Shown here: positions 1 to 5,160 of the stretch, piece after piece
How positions within the stretch are numbered: position 1 is the first letter of the stretch
How the letters are laid out: every line of letters begins with the position of its first letter
Assembly: GCA_938041635.1 (NCBI GenBank)
Contig: CALIAD010000173.1
Coordinates: forward strand, 1 to 5,160
Length of the DNA: 5,160 nucleotides
Reading direction: 5' to 3'
Source: an uncultured Atopobium sp.
GTDB taxonomy: Bacteria; Actinomycetota; Coriobacteriia; Coriobacteriales; Atopobiaceae
The notes under the pieces: model-generated
What the model was told of the DNA's origin: nothing
Database searches by the model: none
Seen by the model: the letters and a program-made list of their open reading frames with translations, nothing else
Made by a program: the position numbers and the translations under genes

Positions 1-1994
1 GCGCTAATGATGGTGGCAAAGTTATCGTCAGCCAGAACCATATCTGCAACGCCCTTAGTAACATCGGTACCAGTAATGCCCATACCAATACCAATATCAG
101 CGCGTTTAATGGAAGGAGCATCATTAACGCCGTCACCTGTCATGGCCGTAACCATGCCCTTCTTGCGCCAGGTATCAACAATGCGGACCTTGTGCTCAGG
201 CTGAACACGTGCATAAACGCCAATTGTCTCAATACGCTGCTCAAACTCTTCGTCAGAAATCTTATCAAGCTGTGCGCCGGTAATTGCCTGAGAGCGATCG
301 GTAATAATGCCCAGCTCAACCGCAATAGCAACGGCCGTATCAATGTGATCGCCCGTAATCATAACGGTACGCATACCAGCGCTATGCGCCTCTGCAACAG
401 CACCCTTAACCTCAGGACGAACAGGGTCAATCATGCCTGAAAGTCCCACAAAGACCATGTCGTGCTCAAGGTTAGCTGGATCATAGCTCTGAGGAGCTTC
501 TGTTCCCCAATCACGACGAGCAGATGCCATAACGCGAAGTGCTTGGTCAGCCATAGACTTGTTCTGAGCCAAAATCTCAGAGCGAGCCTCATCGGTGAGG
601 TCAATAATGCCATCGCTTGTCATAATCTTGTTGCAGCGAGCAAGTACCTCATCAGGCGCACCCTTGGTGTGCTGTAAAACCTTGCCAGAGCGGGTACGTA
701 CCACAACAGACATCATCTTACGAGAAGAATCAAAGGGCGCCTCGCCAATACGAGGGCGAGAAGAAGCAAGATCACTTGTGGTGTATCCAAGTTTTGCAGC
801 GTCTGCAACAAGAGCAGCCTCGGTTGGCTCACCCTTTGCCACCTGCTCAATATCATCCCAAGTAGCATCAGAGCACAGTGCCATGGTGCGCACATGAGCA
901 TCAAGATTTTCTGTCTCATGACGGACAACAGTCATCTTATTCTGAGTCAAAGTACCAGTCTTATCAGAACAGATAACCTGAGTACAACCAAGAGTTTCAA
1001 CTGCAGTAAGACGGCGGACAATTGCGTGACGCTCGCTCATTCTAGTAACACCCATAGAAAGAACGATAGTAACAACAGCAACAAGACCCTCAGGAATTGC
1101 AGCTACTGCAAGAGATACGGCAACCATAAAGGTGCTCAATATAAGGTCAAAGTTGCCGAGCATCTCAGCTCCATGCTTGATGAAACCTGTTGCAAAAACA
1201 AGCAGTGAGATGACAACAACAAGGATGGTGAGTGTGTGTGAAAGCTTATCAAGCGCAATCTGAAGTGGAGTCTGCCCCTCTTCTGCCTGAGAAATTGCAT
1301 CTGCAATCTTGCCCATCTCGGTGTCCATGCCTGTTGCAACAACAACTGCACGACCGCGTCCATAGACCACAATAGATCCGGAGTAGCACATATTCTTTCG
1401 GTCACCCAAAGGAATATCATCGGTGTCTTCAGCAAGACTGAGGGTCTCAGCGTGTTTCTCGACAGGAACTGACTCACCCGTGAGCGCCGACTCCTCTACC
1501 TTCATAGAAGCGCTCTCAAGAATGCGGCAATCAGCTGGGACGGAGTCGCCTGCCTCAAGCAGAATAATATCGCCCACAACAAGCTCAGTTGAGGCAACCG
1601 TCTCAAGACGACCGTCTCTGATAACCTTGCTCTGAGCTGCACTCATCTCTTGCAAAGCAGCAAGAGCCTCTTCAGCTTTACCCTCCTGGACAACACCAAG
1701 AACGGAATTGATGACAACAACAAACAGAATAATGACAACGTCTGCAATTCCGCCTTCGCCGGTATAAATTCCTTCAGCAGCGGAAATAGCAGCAGCAACA
1801 AGAAGCATGATGACCATAGGGTCAGCCATCTGTGCAAAAAACCTTTTAATGATTGATTCTTTTGGTGCCTCTTTAAGCTTATTAAGACCGTGGGCCTCAA
1901 GACGAGAAGCTGCTTCTACATCAGACAATCCAGCTTCAACATCAGTTTTTTGCGCACTGATAACATCAGACGCACTTGAAAGATACTCTTTCAA
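1..1994 (-). CDS. P-type cation-transporting ATPase, type II (Ca2+/PMCA-like), N-terminal 664 residues, partial
   Basis: An ATP-driven membrane pump that should export Ca2+ or a similar divalent cation such as Mn2+. The window shows 664 residues; family members run to roughly 850-900, so M5 to M10 are cut off by the left edge. Visible in order: N-terminal actuator part (1-50), M1 (about 58-74), M2 (about 83-103), actuator motif TGES (172-175), M3 (about 255-272), M4 (about 289-316) with PEGL at 301-304, phosphorylation motif DKTGTLT with Asp344, nucleotide-binding KGAPD (444-448), DPVRPE (523-528), TGD (547-549) and hinge TGDGVNDAP (619-627). The spacing of PEGL and DKTG matches SERCA-type pumps. 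The start is TTG at 1994-1992, preceded by AGGAGG 4 nt upstream. An in-frame TGA lies further upstream with no ATG or GTG in between. It is divergent from ldhA and has a structured leader. The ion is undecided because the M5/M6 ligands are not in view. Confidence 0.93.
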   Translation of the reverse strand, partial: MKEYLSSASDVISAQKTDVEAGLSDVEAASRLEAHGLNKLKEAPKESIIKRFFAQMADPMVIMLLVAAAISAAEGIYTGEGGIADVVIILFVVVINSVLGVVQEGKAEEALAALQEMSAAQSKVIRDGRLETVASTELVVGDIILLEAGDSVPADCRILESASMKVEESALTGESVPVEKHAETLSLAEDTDDIPLGDRKNMCYSGSIVVYGRGRAVVVATGMDTEMGKIADAISQAEEGQTPLQIALDKLSHTLTILVVVISLLVFATGFIKHGAEMLGNFDLILSTFMVAVSLAVAAIPEGLVAVVTIVLSMGVTRMSERHAIVRRLTAVETLGCTQVICSDKTGTLTQNKMTVVRHETENLDAHVRTMALCSDATWDDIEQVAKGEPTEAALVADAAKLGYTTSDLASSRPRIGEAPFDSSRKMMSVVVRTRSGKVLQHTKGAPDEVLARCNKIMTSDGIIDLTDEARSEILAQNKSMADQALRVMASARRDWGTEAPQSYDPANLEHDMVFVGLSGMIDPVRPEVKGAVAEAHSAGMRTVMITGDHIDTAVAIAVELGIITDRSQAITGAQLDKISDEEFEQRIETIGVYARVQPEHKVRIVDTWRKKGMVTAMTGDGVNDAPSIKRADIGIGMGITGTDVTKGVADMVLADDNFATIIS

Positions 1995-2084
1995 AGTTCC
2001 TCCTGGGTTTCTACCTGACAGATTGATGCCCGATCATAATTCCCCAGGAGAGGGGCAAGGGCTCACCAAGGTTGCCGTGTCAGG
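1995..2084 (-). ncRNA. Candidate structured 5' leader of the ATPase mRNA (possible translational RNA switch)
   Basis: Read on the minus strand, CCTGACA (2084-2078) pairs perfectly with TGTCAGG (2020-2014) as an outer helix P1. Inside it TGAGCCC (2065-2059) pairs with GGGC-A-TCA (2031-2024, one bulged A) as P2. Inside that CCCC (2055-2052) pairs with GGGG (2045-2042) as P3, with loop TCTCCT. The stretch CTCCTGGG (2050-2043), spanning this loop and the P3 3' arm, is perfectly complementary to CCCAGGAG (2007-2000), which contains the Shine-Dalgarno of the TTG start. The order P1, anti-SD, P1', SD is that of a pseudoknot. These pairings are read directly from the sequence; that they form and regulate translation is inference. 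I do not recognise a known riboswitch class. The downstream gene suggests a metal ion as a possible ligand, but nothing here proves it. Confidence 0.45.
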
Positions 2085-2127
2085 ACCTTACAACGTCCTA
2101 TCATAGGACCTTACAATGCTCTATCAT
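2082..2127. repeat. Two tandem 23-bp repeats containing a 15-bp perfect dyad; possible operator
   Basis: Two head-to-tail copies (2082-2104 and 2105-2127) each begin AGGACCTTACAA and end CTATCAT; they match at 20 of 23 positions. The junction forms the dyad GTCCTAT-C-ATAGGAC (2095-2109). AGGAC/GTCCT half-sites therefore occur at 2082-2086, 2095-2099 and 2105-2109. The repeats lie immediately downstream of a possible ATPase -10 box and upstream of the folded leader. A binding site for a repressor of the ATPase is the simplest reading. In the transcript the dyad could instead be a small hairpin. The repeat is certain; its role is inferred. Confidence 0.6.
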
Positions 2128-2152
2128 TTTACCGTATTCTTCTTTTTTTCAA
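2126..2152 (-). promoter_or_regulatory. Possible promoter of the ATPase gene
   Basis: On the minus strand TTGAAA (2152-2147) could be a -35 box and TAAAAT (2131-2126) a -10 box, each close to the sigma-70 type consensus. The 15-nt spacer is short of the usual 17, so the promoter may be weak or need an activator. Transcription would begin near 2119, inside the second 23-bp repeat, giving a leader of about 125 nt. An alternative -10, TATGAT (2105-2100), has no good -35 partner. Confidence 0.3.
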
Positions 2153-2210
2153 ACCTTATAAATATTTCTTAAAACTCCTGTTATGTGCCAAATAATTGTT
2201 ATTCAAGGGG

Positions 2211-2216
2211 TACAAT
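2211..2216 (+). promoter_or_regulatory. ldhA: Possible -10 box of the ldhA promoter
   Basis: TACAAT is one mismatch from TATAAT and lies 54 nt upstream of the ldhA start codon, giving a leader of about 45-50 nt. No convincing -35 box sits at 16-18 nt upstream, so an activator may be required or the assignment may be wrong. An inverted repeat, GTTATGT (2180-2186) and ACATAAC (2226-2232), flanks it. Confidence 0.3.
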
Positions 2217-2239
2217 AAGCGCAGTACATAACAACATAA

Positions 2240-2265
2240 GCCAAACGTTAGTTTTGGCAAGGAGG
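2240..2265 (+). promoter_or_regulatory. Leader hairpin abutting the ldhA Shine-Dalgarno
   Basis: GCCAAA (2240-2245) pairs with TTTGGC (2253-2258), a 6-bp stem with a 7-nt loop; it can become 7 bp with one bulged T. The Shine-Dalgarno AAGGAGG (2259-2265) begins on the next base and is 5 nt from the ATG at 2271. The hairpin leaves the ribosome site single-stranded, so it could protect the 5' end or tune translation. There is no T-run after it, so it is not a terminator. The DNA dyad could also be a protein site. Confidence 0.4.
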
Positions 2266-2270
2266 CAGTT

Positions 2271-3275
2271 ATGAAAATCCTGTTTTATGGTGCTCAAAGT
2301 TATGACAAGGATTCTTTCAACCTTGAGCTTCCAAAGTATCCAGATGTTTCAATCGACTACATTGAGTCAAACCTTACGCCTATGACCGCAGGCTTTGCTA
2401 AGGGTTATGATGCTGTCTGTGCTTTTGTTAATGCAGATGCTTCAATTCTGACTCTTGAGATTCTTGCCGGCTTTGACGTTAAGCTTCTACTTATGCGCTG
2501 CGCTGGCTTTGATGCTGTCGATGTTAACGCTGCTAAAGACCTTGGTATTACGGTTACGCGCGTACCTGCTTACTCCCCTGAGGCAATTGCAGAGCACGCA
2601 ATGGGTCTTGCGCTTGCTGCTAACCGTCGTATTCACCGTGGCTACATCAGAATTCGCGAGAATAACTTCTCGCTTGTTGGCCTTGTTGGCGATACACTTC
2701 ACGGTAAAACTGCCGGCATTGTTGGAACTGGTCGTATTGGCGCAGCGCTCTGCCGTATTTGCAAGGGCTTTGGTATGCACGTCCTTGGTGCAGACCTGTA
2801 TCCAAACATGAGCCTTGTCAATGACGAGCACGTTGTTGATGAGTATGTCAGCTACGATGAACTCTGGGAGCGTTCGGACTTTATTTCCCTTCACGCTTTC
2901 TTGAATGACGAGAGCTACCACATGATTAACGATAAGACCATCGGAAAGATGAAAGATGGCGTCATCCTCGTTAATACTGGTCGTGGTGGACTTATCGATA
3001 CCAATGCCCTCATTCGTGGCATTCTTTCTGGCAAAATTGGTGCTTGTGGACTTGACGTTTATGAAGAGGAAAATCCAAACGTTTATAAGGACCGCGGCGC
3101 TGAGGTCTTTGATTCAATTACCTCTACACTTTGCTCCTTCCCTAACGTAGTTATGACAAGTCATCAGGCATTCTTTACTCATGAGGCACTTGCTCAGATT
3201 GCTCAGGTTACGCTAGATAACGCAACTGCTTTTTCTGAGGGTACTGACTATGTTGATAAAAGTGTGGTTTGCTAA
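2271..3275 (+). CDS. ldhA: NAD-dependent D-lactate dehydrogenase (D-isomer-specific 2-hydroxyacid dehydrogenase family)
   Basis: A cytoplasmic enzyme that reduces pyruvate to D-lactate with NADH, regenerating NAD+ during fermentation. The 334 residues match the usual length of about 330. The substrate loop RCAGFDAVDV is at 76-85. The Rossmann motif GTGRIG is at 152-157, followed by an acidic residue, Asp175 in the ADLYP segment, typical of NAD rather than NADP preference. Catalytic candidates are Arg238 in NTGRGGLIDT, Glu267 in LDVYEEE and His298 in TSHQAFFT; their spacing fits lactobacillar D-LDH. The HQAFFT signature and the long insert before it favour D-LDH over generic relatives. The start ATG has AAGGAGG 5 nt upstream. 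Pyruvate kinase, which makes its substrate, follows after 79 bp on the same strand. D-2-hydroxyisocaproate dehydrogenase or a VanH-like enzyme is a less likely alternative; sequence alone does not fully separate them. Confidence 0.92.
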   Translation: MKILFYGAQSYDKDSFNLELPKYPDVSIDYIESNLTPMTAGFAKGYDAVCAFVNADASILTLEILAGFDVKLLLMRCAGFDAVDVNAAKDLGITVTRVPAYSPEAIAEHAMGLALAANRRIHRGYIRIRENNFSLVGLVGDTLHGKTAGIVGTGRIGAALCRICKGFGMHVLGADLYPNMSLVNDEHVVDEYVSYDELWERSDFISLHAFLNDESYHMINDKTIGKMKDGVILVNTGRGGLIDTNALIRGILSGKIGACGLDVYEEENPNVYKDRGAEVFDSITSTLCSFPNVVMTSHQAFFTHEALAQIAQVTLDNATAFSEGTDYVDKSVVC

Positions 3276-3296
3276 GTACCAGAGAAACAAACGCTC

Positions 3297-3321
3297 TGAA
3301 AACGGTTACTATTGATAACCG
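3297..3321 (+). promoter_or_regulatory. cre-like operator overlapping an inverted repeat, upstream of pyruvate kinase
   Basis: TGAAAACGGTTACT (3297-3310) matches the catabolite-response consensus TGWAANCGNTNWCA at 13 of 14 positions; the final A is T. It overlaps the inverted repeat CGGTTA (3303-3308) / TAACCG (3316-3321), which has a 7-nt loop. The site lies between ldhA and pyk, about 35 nt before the pyk start. A LacI/CcpA-family regulator of glycolytic genes would be the natural binder. The hairpin is followed by only a weak T-rich stretch, so it is a poor terminator. The match is seen directly; function is inference. Confidence 0.35.
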
Positions 3322-3345
3322 AATGTGATTTTAATTCCTATGAAA

Positions 3346-3350
3346 AGGAG
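3346..3350 (+). promoter_or_regulatory. Shine-Dalgarno that fixes the pyk start
   Basis: AGGAG lies 4 nt before the ATG at 3355. Two upstream in-frame starts, GTG at 3325 and ATG at 3340, lack a comparable site and would add residues (ILIPMKRRD) that do not resemble a pyruvate kinase N-terminus. The sequence from 3355, MARKKTKIVCTMGPAT, does. The 4-nt spacing equals that of the ATPase in this window. Confidence 0.8.
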
Positions 3351-3354
3351 AGAT

Positions 3355-4797
3355 ATGGCTCGCAAAAAGACCAAGATTGTTTGTACTATGGGTCCTGCTA
3401 CAGAAAGTGATGAGGTCCTTCGTGAGCTCATTCTTGCTGGTATGAACGTCGCACGTTTTAACTTCTCGCACGGTAGCCATGAGTATCACCGCACTATGAT
3501 TGGTCGCGTTCGTTCTATCTCTGATGAGCTTGGTATTCCTATTGCTATCATGCTTGATACAAAGGGTCCTGAGGTTCGCACCGGTCTTCTCGAGGATGGC
3601 AAGAAGGTCACCCTTACTACTGGTGATTCCGTTATTGTCACCACTGATGATGACGTCATCGGTAACGCTCAGCGCTTCTCACTTGACTACAAGAACCTTC
3701 CAAAAGAGGTCAAGAAGGGCTCCATCATCCTCATTGATGACGGTCTCATTGGCCTCGAGGTTGATCACGTTGAGGGCACTGACATGTACTGCAAGATCAT
3801 CAACGGTGGTGAGCTTGGCGAGAAGAAGGGCGTAAACGTTCCTAACGTCAACATTGGCCTTCCTTCCGTCACTGAGCAGGACCGCGCAGACATCATGTTT
3901 GGTTGCGAGCTTGGTATTGACGCAATTGCTGCTTCCTTCATTCGTGATGGCGCTGCTGTTGAGGAGATTCGTAACATCTGCCGTGAGATGGGTACTCCTA
4001 ACGTACAGATCTTCCCTAAGATTGAGTCTGCTCTTGGCGTAAAGAACTTCGACGAGATTCTTGCAGCTTCTAACGGCATCATGGTTGCCCGTGGTGACCT
4101 TGGCGTTGAGGTTCCTGCAGCTGAGGTTCCTCACATCCAGAAGACTATCATCAAGAAATGCAACGATGCTTACAAGCCTGTCATCACCGCAACTCAGATG
4201 CTTGACTCTATGATTCGCAACCCTCGCCCAACCCGTGCAGAGGTTACGGACGTTGCTAACGCAATCTACGACGGCACTGACTGCGTCATGCTTTCTGGTG
4301 AGTCTGCAGCTGGTAAGTACCCTGTTGAGGCAGTAAAGACCATGGCTTCCATCTGCAAGGAAACCGAGAAGTACCTGCCAGTCAAGGATGTCTATCACCA
4401 GCGTGAGGGTCTTAAGAACGTCAACGGCGCTACAGGCTTTGCTGCAGTTGATATGGCAATCCGTGTTGACGCTAAGTGCATCATCTGCCCAACACACTCT
4501 GGCCGCACTGCTCGCCTTGTTTCTAACTTCCGTCCAAAGCGTCCTCTGTATGCAATGTCTCCATCTGATGAGGCAGTTCGTCGTACCTGCTTCTATTGGG
4601 GTGTCTATGCATTCAAGACCTCTGAGCAGGGCACGCTTTCTAACACCATGTACAACGCACTGAACGTTGCTAAGGAAGTTGGCGTCGTTGAGACCGGCGA
4701 CATTGTTGTTCTGACTGCTGGCGATCCTCATACCAGCCCACGTCTTGGTGACTACACCACTTCAACTAATGTTGCTATGATTTGCCAGGTTCAGTAA
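3355..4797 (+). CDS. pyk: Pyruvate kinase
   Basis: The last step of glycolysis: phosphoenolpyruvate plus ADP gives pyruvate plus ATP, in the cytoplasm, normally as a homotetramer. The 480 residues are the standard length, without the extra C-terminal PEP-utiliser domain of some Bacillus enzymes. Visible: KIVCTMGPAT (7-16); Arg34, Asn36, Ser38 and His39 in ARFNFSHG; LDTKGPEVRTG (67-77), where Glu73 corresponds to Glu117 of rabbit muscle enzyme and predicts K+ dependence; the mobile B domain (about 76-172); catalytic Lys222 and metal ligand Glu224 in PKIES; RGDLG (246-250) with metal ligand Asp248; TATQMLDSM (278-286) with Thr280; MLSGESAAGKYP (312-323); and the C domain with CPTHSGRTAR (378-387). 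The residues after KIE read SALG where many homologues have NxEG. The gene may be cotranscribed with ldhA or have its own start, and it ends at a strong terminator. Confidence 0.97.
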   Translation: MARKKTKIVCTMGPATESDEVLRELILAGMNVARFNFSHGSHEYHRTMIGRVRSISDELGIPIAIMLDTKGPEVRTGLLEDGKKVTLTTGDSVIVTTDDDVIGNAQRFSLDYKNLPKEVKKGSIILIDDGLIGLEVDHVEGTDMYCKIINGGELGEKKGVNVPNVNIGLPSVTEQDRADIMFGCELGIDAIAASFIRDGAAVEEIRNICREMGTPNVQIFPKIESALGVKNFDEILAASNGIMVARGDLGVEVPAAEVPHIQKTIIKKCNDAYKPVITATQMLDSMIRNPRPTRAEVTDVANAIYDGTDCVMLSGESAAGKYPVEAVKTMASICKETEKYLPVKDVYHQREGLKNVNGATGFAAVDMAIRVDAKCIICPTHSGRTARLVSNFRPKRPLYAMSPSDEAVRRTCFYWGVYAFKTSEQGTLSNTMYNALNVAKEVGVVETGDIVVLTAGDPHTSPRLGDYTTSTNVAMICQVQ

Positions 4798-4820
4798 ACC
4801 GCATTTCAGCTTTAACGTTA

Positions 4821-4856
4821 TATGCACCCAAGCACAAGCTTGGGTGCATATTTTTT
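4821..4856 (+). terminator. Strong intrinsic terminator after pyk
   Basis: TATGCACCCAAGC (4821-4833) pairs perfectly with GCTTGGGTGCATA (4838-4850), a 13-bp stem with loop ACAA, followed by six T (4851-4856). It begins 24 nt after the pyk stop codon. In the opposite direction the stem is not followed by a T-run, so it is not an obvious terminator for the convergent ABC gene. Confidence 0.95.
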
Positions 4857-4887
4857 ACGTGGGATATTTTTACGTGGGATATTTTTA
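4852..4887. repeat. 15-bp tandem duplication (2.4 copies) downstream of the pyk terminator
   Basis: The unit TACGTGGGATATTTT occurs at 4856-4870 and again at 4871-4885, and period-15 identity extends without mismatch over 4852-4887. The repeat includes the end of the terminator T-run. It lies in the 105-bp gap between two convergent genes. Replication slippage is the simple explanation, and no function is evident. Confidence 0.85.
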
Positions 4888-4902
4888 GCGTCTTACCAGC
4901 AG

Positions 4903-5160
4903 TTAGGCAATTTTCCAGCCGACGGTTTTCTCGCGCATGTTAACAAAATCAGCGTAGATGCCGCCTTCTGCCATCAGTGACTCGTGAGTGCCTCTTTGAA
5001 CAATACGGCCCTTATCCAGGACAAGTATCTGATTTGCTTTACGCACCGTCTTTAGGCGATGGGCAATCATAATAACGGTCTTAGAGTTTGTGAGCTCTGC
5101 GATTGCACGCTGAAGTTCAAGCTCGTTTTCTGGATCAACATTAGCCGTTGCCTCATCAAG
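4903..5160 (-). CDS. ABC exporter, C-terminal part of the nucleotide-binding domain, partial
   Basis: The last 85 residues of an ABC ATPase, ending with TAA at 4905-4903; the rest of the gene lies beyond the right edge. Visible are the Walker B end and catalytic glutamate in LDEAT (residues 1-5 of the visible piece, Glu3), the D-loop ANVD (6-9), the switch histidine in IAHRLKTV (His34), and the tail LVLDKGRIVQRGTH followed by a short C-terminus containing a Trp near the end (GWKIA). This tail is typical of exporters that fuse a membrane domain and an ATPase in one chain and often work as pairs of half-transporters. The membrane domain, Walker A and signature motif are not in view, so neither the substrate nor the fusion can be confirmed. 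The gene is convergent with pyk. Confidence 0.92.
   Translation of the reverse strand, partial: LDEATANVDPENELELQRAIAELTNSKTVIMIAHRLKTVRKANQILVLDKGRIVQRGTHESLMAEGGIYADFVNMREKTVGWKIA

Noticed and set aside
1807..2106. Plus-strand small open frame across the intergenic region
   Set aside because: It lies mostly antisense to the ATPase N-terminus, lacks a convincing ribosome site and has no family resemblance.
1995..2110. yybP-ykoY (Mn2+), M-box, SAM or cobalamin riboswitch
   Set aside because: The conserved loop sequences of these classes, as I remember them, are not found on the minus strand. Only generic helices and the loop-SD complementarity can be supported.
2196..2215. Rex redox-repressor site upstream of ldhA (TTGT ... 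ACAA)
   Set aside because: The half-sites are 20 nt end to end rather than the usual 18, and the inner GAA/TTC positions do not match.
2487..2921. 144-residue minus-strand open frame opposite ldhA
   Set aside because: It lies wholly within the well-supported dehydrogenase and its product resembles no known protein; a shadow frame.
3303..3335. Intrinsic terminator between ldhA and pyk
   Set aside because: The stem is only 6 bp with a 7-nt loop, and the following sequence has no proper T-run; read-through into pyk is more likely.
3679..4731. Long 350-residue open frame on the minus strand opposite pyk
   Set aside because: It is antisense to a clear pyruvate kinase and has no recognisable motif. 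It follows from the codon bias of the real gene.
4803..4900. Terminator for the minus-strand ABC exporter
   Set aside because: The pyk hairpin read in reverse is followed by TAACGTTAAAG, without a T-run, and no other stem is seen near 4902.

Overview
The window holds four protein-coding genes in the order ATPase (minus, cut by the left edge), D-lactate dehydrogenase (plus), pyruvate kinase (plus), ABC exporter (minus, cut by the right edge). Base composition is moderate. Shine-Dalgarno sequences are strong (AAGGAGG, AGGAG, AGGAGG) and sit only 4-5 nt from the start codons. Together with the protein types this suggests a fermentative, Gram-positive-like anaerobe. The overall flavour recalls Coriobacteriia of the Atopobium/Lancefieldella/Olsenella kind, but that placement is a guess from memory of protein style.

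Left part (1-1994, minus): about the first three quarters of a type II P-type cation-pumping ATPase (Ca2+/PMCA-like, or possibly Mn2+). It starts at TTG. Its C-terminal membrane domain, which would decide ion specificity, lies outside the window.

The divergent intergenic region (1995-2270) is the most interesting part. On the ATPase side it has a 23-bp tandem repeat containing a perfect 15-bp dyad. Next comes a leader that can fold into a nested hairpin whose apical loop is complementary to the ATPase Shine-Dalgarno. That is a pseudoknot topology expected of a translational RNA switch, and I could not match it to a riboswitch class I know. On the ldhA side there is a TACAAT -10-like box and a small hairpin ending one base before the Shine-Dalgarno.

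Centre (2271-4797, plus): a D-lactate dehydrogenase followed 79 bp later by pyruvate kinase. These are consecutive steps, phosphoenolpyruvate to pyruvate to D-lactate. Together they yield ATP and reoxidise the NADH from glycolysis. The gap between them holds a site close to the catabolite-response (cre) consensus, overlapping an inverted repeat. A very strong intrinsic terminator (13-bp perfect stem, 6 T) follows pyruvate kinase.

Right part (4857-5160): a short 15-bp tandem duplication just after the terminator, then the last 85 residues of the nucleotide-binding domain of an ABC exporter on the minus strand, convergent with pyruvate kinase. I see no CRISPR array, tRNA, rRNA, transposase or phage gene. 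Apart from the ATPase leader candidate, the window looks like ordinary core metabolism.
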